Shown piece after piece: positions 54,678 through 64,000 of a DNA stretch of 64,000 nt; the first letter of the stretch is position 1; every line of letters begins with the position of its first letter. Position numbers and translations under genes: made by a program. Origin of the DNA: Euborellia annulipes. Its lineage: Eukaryota > Arthropoda > Insecta > Dermaptera > Anisolabididae. The notes beneath the pieces were generated by a model, which was not told where the DNA came from, searched no databases, and worked only from the letters and a program-made list of their open reading frames with translations. Location: positions 124,001 through 188,000 of the forward strand of contig JAKCPI010004364.1 of assembly GCA_023213315.1 (NCBI GenBank). The letters run 5' to 3'.

Positions 54678-57167
54678 TATTCTAAATATTTTTTTTAAGA
54701 ATCATTCAAGCAAACCGGCTTCGGCGGGTTGCATACCTGTCTAGGAAGCTTCGCCCTTTAGCACTCAGTATTTTATTCTACAGTAATAACTATTTTGTTT
54801 TATCTCTAGAAGATTTGGTATTATCAATTTTTAAAATATTTTTAATAAACTCTTCATATATTTTTGTTTGATGGAGCTCAAAGGAGATTCAAATTTCATA
54901 TATGAAGTTATTAATAAAAAAATAATGAATATTTGCAAATATTTCTGAGAATGCATAGGTGGAAATAATTTTGATTTTGCAATCTATTGATCGCTTTAGC
55001 CATTCATCATTTTCCTGAGTTAGAATTTTAGTACTTTTGTTTGAAATATGGAATACGTTTCTGATACTGTTGTTGTCATATTAGTCTTTCGCTTTAATTG
55101 ATTAGTTAATGTTGCTATCAAGGGAATGAGTTTTATGAGGATTTATTAATAATAATAAAGGTCGACAGATATATTTCGTTGCTTAAAATGTTACAATATT
55201 TAAGCTAAAACATTTTAGTTTTATAATAAAAAAAGACAGGAGTGGAATCAATTAATTTTTAATCAAGGAAAGCAGTTAAACTAAAAAAAATTAACTCAAT
55301 TTTTTTTTCTTCGGACGAAATATTGTTATGGGAATTTTTATTTTTGAAAGTTTGTCAAGATTTTTCTCGTGAGGAAAGGGAGAGAGAGGTGGTGGGGGCA
55401 GGGTGAGAGTTTTGGGGTTTATCCAGCAAAGCAGAGGAAAACAAAACTCTTTAATTAGGTCACACGTTACGGCCAGATGAATCTTGGTTGGAACTCTTCC
55501 AAAGATCTCATCCCCCTTTTCGTTCTCCTGCTGATTTTGGACTTGTTTTGAAATTCCTTTCATGTTTCATGGACGATCGCAAGTTGGTTCTTTCAACTCT
55601 TAGGAAATCAACAGCTGCACCTCATAAAATTGTATTTTGTTTATTTAAGTGAGCAAAAGAATCAACCGTTGATTTAATTAAAAAAATAAAATAAAAAAAA
55701 AAAAAAACAGGAGAGAAAAAGAAATGCTGGAAAGAGGATTTATAGCGTCATCTGAGAGTTTTAACTTTTTGCCTTGCCAGGTTTAAAAAAAAAAAAAAAA
55801 AAACTTTACTATAAGTTTATGGGTTACAAGCAACAGAAGAAAAAAATGCTGATGTTCTTTATGGTTATTAAACAGTGGAGAGAGCATACCAAAAATTCTT
55901 GCCCTTAAAAATAACATTTTCAAATAACATAAAAAAATCTTTAAAAAAATAAGGGGAGAAATGCCAAATCACTTAAATAATGATAAAAAAATCAGTTTCA
56001 AGAATACCACGAAATTTTTCATGGAATATGTCGGCCTGATTGTAGGACGCTGGTCTAGATTTTTCATTTATGAATACACTAAAAAATTTATCTTGCACTT
56101 TCTAATTATACAAGATTAATATTGCTTCATGTTTAATATCATGACAAATGAATATGAGTTTTTTATGACTAATTACGGCTATTTTCATTATGCTATAATG
56201 AATCTGATAATTAGTTTTATTATTAAAAAAAAATACATAGTTTTTTTATTAGTTCCAATTGCAGTTGCAGTTTGACATAAGGAAGAAATATGGATATTTT
56301 ATATCGATATCGTAAAAATAATTAAAATTGCGAATTTCTTTCCAGGTTCCAACTATTTAGAAATTCGAATTGGGTCAAGTATGATCGTTAACTAGTGTCG
56401 TTTCTTGATTGATTGATTCTAATCAACCCTTAGGTGCTGTGACGTAGCGCAGATGTATGAAAATTTTACACCTTCCAAATAATTTAGAAAAATATGGACA
56501 GGGTTTTGGTTTCAGATCTAGAAAAAGACTTAAACAAACTTGGTTCTTGATGGGATTAATTTCCATATCTTCCTACAGAATTCCGATGATAAGGTGACTG
56601 TAGATATCAGTTAACTTAGGAAAGGAACTGGCAATCGAAAGATTAGAGAGTAGCCTATTATTGCTTATTATTATTATTTGTTTCACAAAATTTATCATAA
56701 ATTGAAAATTTCAAAATTCCTAAAAAAACTTATTAGGTTAAGTACTACTTCCAAGTGACGTATTTACTCCAAAAGTTGATAGAAATCTACAATTTTAGTG
56801 TAAGGAGCATATACCAAATTTCACCGATCTAGCTGCTCTGGTTTTTAAGCAATCGTGTTCACACACACACCCAGACGTAATTCCAAAAGATTATACGAGA
56901 AAGTTTCGGGGAAGTCATTCCATTTATTTATTTTGTATTTCAAATACTTAGATCAAAGTATTTTGTCCGAATCAATATTTTAACTTTTTTTTTTAATTTT
57001 AATAAATAGCCAATTATAATTAGTGTCATATGCATCAGTAAATAGACTTGTTAATAGATCTAAAATAGTCCCAAGAATTTACTGGCGACAAGCTACTTGT
57101 AAAAATGTCTGCCTTTGTATTTTGAATAAGTATTTTGTATTTAAAATAATTTAAATTTAATAAAAGG
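54678..57167. other. long AT-rich stretch with minor features
   Basis: Near 54715-54770 a GGCTTCGGCGGGTT / AAGCTTCGCC module resembles the GACTAGACGCGAAGCTCGCC module of R1 in inverse. 55380-55560 is less AT-rich and open on the minus strand, with no recognisable protein. CACACACACACCCAGACG near 56862 recalls the HINE core but without flanks. The rest is spacer. Confidence 0.35.
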
Positions 57168-57325
57168 AGGCTCGTGGCTAATCGGATAAGGTGCGGATTA
57201 CAAATCTAGAGTTGCTACCCAACTCGGGCTCAAATCCCACTTGTCGTGAAAATTTTCAAACATTGCCTCCTCCGTGTCTCTCTGTTATTGGAAGTTAATC
57301 TCTGTTGAGAGATTGTAGAAAAAAA
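57168..57325 (+). mobile_element. tRNA-derived SINE, type C
   Basis: A-box region CGTGGCTAATCGGATAAGG and B-box CGGGCTCAAATCCCAC, then a body with GTTAATCTCTGTTGAGAG. Related to the minus-strand copies at 15130 and 19735. Confidence 0.6.
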
Positions 57326-57389
57326 AAATACCTGAGTTCTAAGTATTACTTCTCCCTATTATATTTAATATATATATAGAGAGAGAGTG

Positions 57390-57555
57390 GTTTTTAAAAA
57401 TTTGGGGGGGGGGTTTGGGGGGTTCTTTTTTGGGGCCCAAAAAGAGGTGGTGGGTGGGGGTTTGTTTGGGGGGGGGGGGGGTGTTTTATTTTAAAGAAGG
57501 GGGGAGGGGGGGAGGTATATTTATTCCAAAAAAAAAAAAGGGGGGGGGTTTTGTA
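57390..57555. other. G-rich low-complexity block, possible sequence artefact
   Basis: Runs of 7-13 G separated by T and A runs, unlike anything else in the window and unrelated to a defined repeat unit. It follows a HINE-like GAGAGAGAG edge. Such text often comes from low-quality reads, so the bases here should not be trusted. A predicted glycine-rich frame in it is not a gene. Confidence 0.5.
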
Positions 57556-58822
57556 TTTCAAATACTTTTTTTTTTAAATATTTTGTATTTCACATACTGG
57601 TTTTTGAGTATTTTATCCGGTCCTGCAATTAGTTTTAATATTATTACAACAAATTCATTTATGTTTAACTGTTTGCGGCGTTATTTTTGACTTATCAACT
57701 TCTTGACAGTTTATGAAAAATTCCCAAAAGGAGGATTAGGAAGAGATGGTTATTTAGGGCGCCTCTTAAATAACATACGTAAGGAGAGAGGGAGGGAAGA
57801 TCAACGTCACTACTTATACCTCTGAATTGAATTTTGTCTTTATCCTTTTGGTGGCTTTTAGAGCTACAAGTGAGCTCTAAATTCACTGGTTTTCTTAAGG
57901 ACAAGATCGTAGTAGTAGTAGTTTCTTAGATATCCATTGGATTTCAGACATAACCAAGGATGGAAGAGAAAAGAAAGAGCAAGAGTAAAAAAAGGCAGAA
58001 ATCTCGTCTTCTTTTTGGGTTTATCTGAATCTCTTCGATCACAATACGTAAACAAAGATAAGAAAATAAATTCTCAAAGAAGAATAAATAACTAGACACA
58101 AGAAAAAAAAAGTAAATCCCTGATCGAAAAATAAATAGGTATGGAAATTCATTTAATGAGCAGAATCAGCAATGCCATACATGTTTTCTTTAACAAAAGT
58201 TAACCATCTCACGATTATAAGCATAACTGCTACATTTCATCGACTAATCGTCTTCTAATTCTTAACCATTAAATAAATTTACAAAAATCCATATCCCATT
58301 TGTTTTTGAGATATCAGGTGATTTCCTTTTTCATTTTTTTTTTTTTTTTTTTTGCCTCTTTTATGTTTGAATTATTTTCATTGCTCTAAGATATTCTCAC
58401 CCTTTTTTTTTCTATGCGAATACTAAAAATGTAAATTTTATTCCATCTTCTGTAAAATATGTAAAGACTCTCAATTTTCTCTTTTATCTTCTCTCCTTTT
58501 TTTTATGTTCGTTATAACAAAAAAAAAATTCATCATATATTACTAATCGATAAATGTTTAAATTACGTCACCAGTATGCAAAAAAAAAAGGAGAGGGTTT
58601 AATACATTGTGAGTACTTATGCTCGTCAGTAATAATACTTTGATTGTAAACATCACCTTTTAAAAATGATAAATTAATTAAAATTTCGAGTTAAATTTAT
58701 TACCACTTATTTAATCATTGAGTATAGAATCAAAAGCGCAATGTCAATAATGTATTAATATTTATTCATCGTTGATCAATATATTTGGTAGAGTTGGTAA
58801 ATATTTAGATAGTTCTGGAAAT
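57556..58822. other. AT-rich DNA without recognised features
   Basis: A stretch at 57710-58040 is slightly less AT-rich, with short frames on the minus strand but no family recognised. Confidence 0.35.
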
Positions 58823-59030
58823 CAGGGACGGCGCTAATTTGCCCTGGGCAAGTTTGAAAATGCGTTTAATGTCTTTTTGGAAATTGTTTATTAATACATG
58901 TCTCTGGCAATTTGCGACACTATTTTTAAAAGAGCAACTGGGCCTTAATAAATGAAATAATAGCTGATATTCCTCATCAACTATTCCAGCTATAAAATCT
59001 GTATCTGTCGATACTTTGTTTTCAATCAAC
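58823..59030 (-). mobile_element. decayed hAT 3' end with possible transposase remnant
   Basis: On the minus strand it ends CTTGCCCAGGGCAAATTAGC then GCCGTCCCTG, a hAT-like terminus. The frame upstream, open for 74 codons, contains NKVSTDTDFIAGIVDEEYQL, which has the flavour of the acidic C-terminal region of hAT transposases. Catalytic residues would lie elsewhere and are not present. Non-functional. Confidence 0.35.
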
Positions 59031-59189
59031 TAAGAAACATCATAATTAGTTATTATTGTAAATAATTATAGAGTGAAAATTTAGATAATTTGCGTGTTCA
59101 AGAAAAAAATAAAACAAAGAAGAAGAATTATGATGCTACTTGGCAGATATATTCAGGTTGTTTTTGGGTTGAAGTAATTAATGAGCTTT
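59031..59189. other. spacer
   Basis: AT-rich, nothing recognised. Confidence 0.3.
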
Positions 59190-59420
59190 GGGGGCCAGTG
59201 CTCTGCCACAGGTGTCTCTTCGGGGGTGGGCAGGTGTCGACGTCGACGCATTCACTCCCTAAAACCCATACAACCCTGCAACCCCCACAACCCCATCTGC
59301 GCCCTCCGGCCGGATTACGCTACGCCCTTCTCCCCTCACCATTTGTGCAGACGTCACAGGGCTTGAAGCTCACCCCAACCAACAACCCTACACAAACAAA
59401 CATCACAGCCAATAAAAGCT
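59190..59420. promoter_or_regulatory. GC-rich island 650 bp upstream of the GSE1-like exon
   Basis: C-rich unique DNA with GTGTCGACGTCGACGC, a CRE-like GACGTCAC (about 59350-59357) and CCAATAAAAG. A plus-strand frame stays open across it (for instance PQPHLRPPAGLRYALLPS), so an extra exon of the same gene is possible, but no good splice-site pair is visible. It could be an internal promoter or enhancer. Confidence 0.3.
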
Positions 59421-60068
59421 TTTCCATCCTGCAATCAAATGCTGTTTGCTGCCTTCTAGATCTCCTTTTAACTATTCATAAACTAAATTAGATAAATATC
59501 CCTATAACATATGGAAGATATTTTTTATTATTATTATCATAAGAGGGACTAGTTCAAGTCCTCCTTTGAAGTTTTTGAATTTCATTTTTATTATATTTAT
59601 ATATTTATATATTTTATTATATTTAAAAATAAGTGTTGTTCCATTATCTTTTTGACAAATTAATAACCAAATTAAAAAAAACAATTTTTCCAACAATAGG
59701 CCTACTTAACCTCTAATTGACAACGCACTAATTTTTTGTTTTTATTTCATTATTAAGTATCTCAACAATTTCCTGCTTTATTAAAAACAATCTTAGTGCT
59801 TTTAAAGAAGAATGTCCAAATTATTTTTAAATTATAGCCCATTATTGTCACAGCTACCTGATGTTTGATGATTATTTAAAACACATGGTTTTTAGACTAC
59901 TTAATTATTTATAATTCAAAAATATTATAACCACAAATCGCTTTAATAAAATACTCAGGATTATTATTAATTTAAATGTAATTGTATTGAATTTTAAATT
60001 TCTAAATCATAGTGTTTTTCGCTTGAGATAATATTCTAATTGTTGGAAAATTTTTGTTTCTGTTTTAG
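59421..60068 (+). other. intron 3' part upstream of the GSE1-like exon
   Basis: AT-rich with a pyrimidine tract TTTTTGTTTCTGTTTTAG directly at the exon, a strong 3' splice site. Confidence 0.6.
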
Positions 60069-60595
60069 GACTGCCAGCTGCCTGTAAGCCAACGCATTCA
60101 CCAGTGTTACCACTCCCTGGTAAACCGCCACCAAATTCTCAGCAACCCCCGACAGCTGCTCCTCAACCTCCTGTCAGTCATCGAGTGACGGGTGGTGTCG
60201 ATGGCCGTTCACATCCGATTCCCGGTCCAGGACCAGGAACGCCACCAAATGCCTCGGCTGCTGCGGCTGGTGGACGTTCCTTTGCAGCTGCATTACGTAA
60301 TTTGGCTAAACAGGCAGTACCTGAACCTCAAACACAGCCACAACCTCCACCTCCGCCACCACCACCTCCACCACCCTCGTCGCAACAGCAACCGCAACAA
60401 CAACAGTTACCCACATCATCGGAAGATGGTGTTGGTGCTGGTGGTGTGGTAGTTTCTTCTGGAGGACCCACTTCTGTCTCAAATTCTACACGAGGACAAC
60501 AACCATCGCCTAAGCCACCAAGTCAAGTGAGGGCGACGGCTGCTGCAGCAGCTGCCGCTGCAGCAGCAGCAAGGGAAAGAAGTCCTGATAGAAAG
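60069..60595 (+). CDS. GSE1: GSE1-like protein, internal coding exon
   Basis: Partial gene: one 527-bp exon between a TTTCTGTTTTAG acceptor and an AAG|GTAAT donor. Two bases complete a codon from the previous exon, then 175 codons follow, ending in phase 0. The exon starts LPAACKPTHSPV and has proline-rich text, SFAAALRNLAKQA (residues about 70-82), a run of 12 prolines interrupted once by Q before it, poly-Q, Gly/Val/Ser-rich text, poly-Ala (about 12) and ends ARERSPDRK. SFAAALRNLAKQA matches the N-terminal block I recall from vertebrate GSE1 (one K/N change), a nuclear cofactor found with LSD1-CoREST-HDAC (BHC) complexes. The rest is low-complexity and not diagnostic. Neither the first exon nor the next exon is recognisable in the window. 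The frame remaining open past the donor to 60688 is intron read-through. An unrelated protein with a similar block is possible. Confidence 0.7.
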
Positions 60596-61204
60596 GTAAT
60601 CAACGCATTTATTAAAAAAAAAAACAAATTCACTAGATCTTTATTTAGATTTGTTCACATTCAGCTTTTGTCCCATTTATTCCAATAGTTATAAATTTTT
60701 TTTTATCAACATTAAATTTGACAAATAAGGTTTTACTTGGTTAAAAGTTGAATGTTTTTAACAAGGAAGCAAATTTAGCAAAGTTTTGTCGATCTTTTGA
60801 TTAAGAAACTTGGTATTACAACCTTTTTTTGAAAACAAGTTCCAACTTCGTTCCTTTTAATAATTGCTTCATTTTGATTAGTGTTCTGAACAATTCATAA
60901 TAAATCTGACAATATTTGTAATTTACTGCTATTAAGCTTCTGACATTTTGTCAAAAGTGATCCCCATAGAGTTTGTGTCTGATAGTATTTGAAACAATAT
61001 CAAGAGTTTGTTTCCTTCTGAAATAAACATCTTTCAACATTCTCAACATTTTTTTTATAAGTTCATTAAATATTTAAACTTGAGTATCAATCTCTACCAG
61101 GTACCAAGAAAGTAAATGAGTTTATATGTGAAAGTTTAATCATGAATTCTCAGATAGGTTCAAAAAGGAAGAGAGAAAAATAAATGACGTGTAAAGATCA
61201 AAAA
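60596..61204 (+). other. intron downstream of the GSE1-like exon
   Basis: Begins GTAATC. AT-rich with no second exon recognised. Confidence 0.55.
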
Positions 61205-61852
61205 AAAAAAAATCTGGTGTGACTGGCACACAGCACACAACTTTCTCTTACCTTCGGTAATCGAAAGTTGTGTTCGGTGCTTGTCACACCAGATTTTTCG
61301 TGTCGTATATATTTAGTTTCCGCCGATATATTACAATTCAAGTTATAAAATTTATAAGTATGAGAAAATATTTAAATTGTTACCATGGCAACCATTTCTC
61401 CTATCTTTCCTATGAAGCACAAGAGTAAAGTGGTCTTCAGAAGATTTCAATGACAAAATGAGAATATACATTTGAAAGAGCATCTAAAAAATAATTGATT
61501 TATGAATTAAAAAAAAATCGTTGGAGCGAATTTAGACGAAATCGAAAAAAACTGAAAAAGTGCATCAGTAAAGTACTAGTACTCTTTGGACGATTTAGTT
61601 CAAAAGCTTCGTGTCACGTCCCAGGGGGTGCCTAACTTAAATATAAAATTTCAACTTCCTAGCTCTTTTCGTTCTTGAGATATTTTGTTCACAGACACAC
61701 AGACAGACAGACCATGTCGCGAAAACCACTTTTTTTGGATTCAGGGAACCTCAAAACGTGAAGATCCATCAAAATCTCGGCATCGAATTTTTGACATGAA
61801 TCCAATACTTTTTCTCTCTATATATTAACATATATAGAGGTAAGAGAAAGTA
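61205..61852 (-). mobile_element. HINE-1 (Helentron-type) copy, full length
   Basis: Complete from the 3' hairpin (starting AATCTGGTGTGACTGGCACA) to the 5' hairpin ending AGAGAAAGTA. X-box GTTACCATGGCAAC at 61379-61392. The core has CACAGACACACAGACAGACA. It sits in the intron on the strand opposite to the gene. Confidence 0.8.
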
Positions 61853-62044
61853 AAAAGTTGCACCTTTATTTTCGAGTTCTCCAACCTGCCGAATCATTAA
61901 TTAACACACATACATCAAACAAAAAGCCTCTTTTTTTTATTCCTTCACTCTACTAATTCCAAGTTGAAAATTTGATATAATCATCATCATACCTTTTTTT
62001 TTAATATTCCAAGGCAGTTATTTTTTTAACCTCTTTCGGAAGCA

Positions 62045-62230
62045 TTATCCTAATTAGACCGCTGTCTAACATTTAATCTTCGCCATTAGAGCAAGGGTGG
62101 CAGGTGGCAGCTGCACTATCACCCCGGGGCTCTGCAACTTTATTATCTCCCACTCGACTATTATCATCAACCCCATCCGAGCTGATAGACTCTAAAGGGG
62201 AGTTATCCTCGTCAATCGATAAAATAGTAT
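62045..62230 (-). other. GC-richer island, open on both strands
   Basis: Unique sequence in the intron. On the minus strand it reads DEDNSPLESISSDGVDDNSR then AEPRGDSAAATCHPCSNGED and a stop at 62073, which looks like an acidic C-terminus, with AATATTAAAAAAAAAGG downstream. On the plus strand another frame is open too. It could be a terminal exon of a nested minus-strand gene or a conserved non-coding element. A clear acceptor is missing. Confidence 0.25.
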
Positions 62231-62984
62231 ATATGAACACCATTACTCTAGATAACTTGATTATTTGCCAATCCTTAATGATCGAGATAAAGCCTAATTT
62301 GATATTCAAATTTTATTCACCCCCGTTTATGAGAAATGAATTTTTTTTTCCCTCTTAGGAGAATTTTTTTTTTTTAATTATCATAAAATTCATTTAGTTA
62401 ATTTAATATTTACATGACTATGCATTCGGCGATTTTTAATCAAAATTTTTTATTTTTTTATATGAATTTTATTTATATTAATAGAATCGTTACTTTCTTT
62501 TGAATTTTATTTTCTCTCTATTAAAAACTTTTTCCATTATTAATATGACAGCATAATACTTCCGCAGTGTGCTAATTACTTCTGTTGCATTTAATATATT
62601 CATAAAAGAATTTTTTTTATATTAAGCACAATATAAATATCAACTCAATTAGTATCCTCTTTGATCTGACAATTTCATAAAATGTTATATCTCTTTTTAT
62701 ATAATAAATTTCACATTTTATAATAGAAATTGATTTATCATCAAAAGGCATTTAAATCCAAGAGAATACATTAATATCAAACAGAGAGATATTTTCCCTT
62801 CTATCTTCCATTTTATCACAACTCATTTATTAAATTACTTTTTTTTTTTCTATTTTTGAAGTTTTGTTATTGTAATTTTTAGCTACTATTTTAACTCAAA
62901 TTTTTCTCGGTTTGTTAGGAAATAAAAGAAAAGTACACTACGTTTTAGTGGATTAAATTTTTCCTTTTTTAAATGCTTTTTTAA
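62231..62984. other. AT-rich intron spacer
   Basis: Nothing recognised. Confidence 0.4.
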
Positions 62985-63133
62985 GTTTGCCCATCAACCG
63001 AAGGTAAAGTTAATGTAATCGTAAAAAAAATCGAAATTGAACTGAAGCTGGCAGAATGCGTTTTGAGGTCCCCTGAATCCATTTAAGTACTTTTTGGAAT
63101 GATGTCTGTGTTAATTTTTTCGTCAACGAAAAC
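62985..63133 (+). mobile_element. HINE-2 5' end, joined to a HINE-1 3' hairpin
   Basis: AAGTTTGCCCATCAACCGAA, GGTAAAGTTAATGTAATCG, GCGTTTTGAGGTCCCCTGAA and TCGTCAACGAAAACTC are the first 150 bases of HINE-2. The junction to the HINE-1 hairpin follows directly at 63134-63136, head to head with the next element. Confidence 0.7.
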
Positions 63134-63135
63134 TC

Positions 63136-63505
63136 AAAAAATCTGGTGCGACTATCGCACAGCACACAACTTTCTCTTACCTACGGTAATCGAGAGTTGT
63201 GTACTGTGCTTGTCACACCAGATTTTTTGTGCCGACATATATTTAGTTCCCAACAGTTGAATTCAAAATTTATAAGTATGGCAAAATATTTATATTTTGT
63301 TACCATGGCAACCATTTCTCCTATCTTTCCTATAAAATACAAGAGTAAAGTTGTCTTCAGAAGATTTCAATGGCAAAATGAGAATACACATTTAAAAGAG
63401 CATCTAAAAAATAATTGATTTTTGAATTTTAATCAAAATTGTTGAAGCAAATTTTGAGAAAAACGAAAAAAAAACTGAAAAACTACATTAGTAAAGTACC
63501 TATTT
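63136..63505 (-). mobile_element. HINE-1 3' half
   Basis: Complete 3' hairpin (AAATCTGGTGCGACTATCGC...CACACCAGATTTTTT), X-box at 63299-63312, and the ATTTTAATCAAAATTGTTGA block, then it stops in AT-rich DNA. Confidence 0.75.
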
Positions 63506-64000
63506 TAATTTAAAAAGGATTGAATTTTTTTATTTAATTTCATTTTTCCTTTTTTTTTTTTTTTTTTTTTTTCAATAAAAGGATCTCAAATACGAAAAAT
63601 TCCTATAAAAAATTAATCAATTTCATGAAGATCTCACTGACCTATTTATTTATTTATTTATTTATTTTTTTAATTAAATTGAAAATTTGTCAAAGCTTTT
63701 ATCTAATAAAAAAAAATACTTCTACCAATTTTTTTTTCATATGCCACAAAAATGGCATCTAATTTTGTATTTCTAAATTAATTTCCTCTTATATTTGATA
63801 TTTCCAATTATTGTATAAAAAAAAAAAATATTCATAATACATAATTCAATCTCACTAAACCACTTTTCTGACGGGTGGTAGGATGGAAGCAATAAATATA
63901 AACTCACTTGGTGAAAAGCCATTAAAATGCACATTAAAAAAATTATTGCTCGATTACTAAAACAACATCAAATATTAATAAAAGCAAAAATGAACATGCT
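63506..64000. other. AT-rich DNA with a (TTTA)n microsatellite
   Basis: Poly-T at 63550-63572 and ATTT repeats at about 63640-63667. No gene recognised up to the window edge. Confidence 0.4.

Noticed and set aside
55291..55563. Minus-strand frame of 90 codons
   Set aside because: Some residues look protein-like, but there is a poly-lysine end, a proline run from CT-rich DNA, no splice signals and no recognisable family.
57415..57690. Glycine-rich protein
   Set aside because: It is produced by erratic poly-G runs that look like sequence error.
60596..60688. Extension of the GSE1-like exon to the stop at 60688
   Set aside because: AAG|GTAAT is a good donor, and the translation changes at once to lysine/phenylalanine-rich text typical of intron.
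1..64000. CRISPR array or bacterial operon
   Set aside because: No regularly spaced identical short repeats with unique spacers and no compact gene arrangement. All signals are eukaryotic.

Overview
The window is 64 kb of AT-rich, repeat-dense eukaryotic (metazoan) nuclear DNA with only one well-supported coding segment: a spliced exon at 60069-60595 (+). It encodes a proline/glutamine/alanine-rich piece with a block, SFAAALRNLAKQA, that I recognise from GSE1 (genetic suppressor element 1), a nuclear cofactor of LSD1/CoREST/HDAC complexes. No bacterial-type operons, rRNA, true tRNA genes or CRISPR arrays are present. DINE-1/Helentron-type repeats, several tRNA-derived SINE types and many hAT-type MITEs point to an arthropod or close relative. 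The species cannot be fixed from this sequence. Most of the window is either a long upstream intron of the GSE1-like gene or the intergenic DNA before it.

Layout. 0-7 kb: a hAT MITE, a SINE, and a 2.1-kb composite hAT element with a perfect 8-bp target duplication inside a second SINE, then a 1.3-kb fold-back. 7-15 kb: a near-perfect fold-back, a SINE, a Helentron-type copy split by a hAT MITE, two inverted-repeat elements and two tandem arrays. 15-26 kb: tRNA-derived SINEs, three fold-backs, three Helentron-type copies and long plain AT-rich DNA. 26.9-31.3 kb: a second copy of the composite repeat carrying a clean insertion of a second Helentron-type family, then more Helentron-type copies and a MITE. 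31-41.3 kb: mostly non-repetitive, with GC-richer islands that look like candidate regulatory DNA (32.2, 35.1, 35.5, 38.5 and 40.9 kb). 41.6-54.7 kb: Helentron-type copies, inverted-repeat elements, an orphan minus-strand reading frame at 52.7-53.06 kb and a GC-rich foreign-looking block at 53.66 kb. 54.7-64 kb: a SINE, a G-rich block that may be a sequencing artefact, a decayed hAT end, a GC-rich island just upstream of the GSE1-like exon, the exon, and three more Helentron-type pieces in the downstream intron.

The main observations are: (1) the commonest repeat (called HINE-1 here, 17 pieces) carries a perfect RFX X-box palindrome in six copies, and one further X-box sits in a unique island; (2) at least nine fold-back elements with unrelated arms share a short structured core, a TGAAGATGG-type strand, a small hairpin, then CCGAAACG; (3) HINE copies are joined at their 3' hairpin to inverted HINE 5' ends at two independent sites; (4) two otherwise unique islands share a 23-bp motif. 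Family names rest on recognised architecture and remembered sequence, not on searches.
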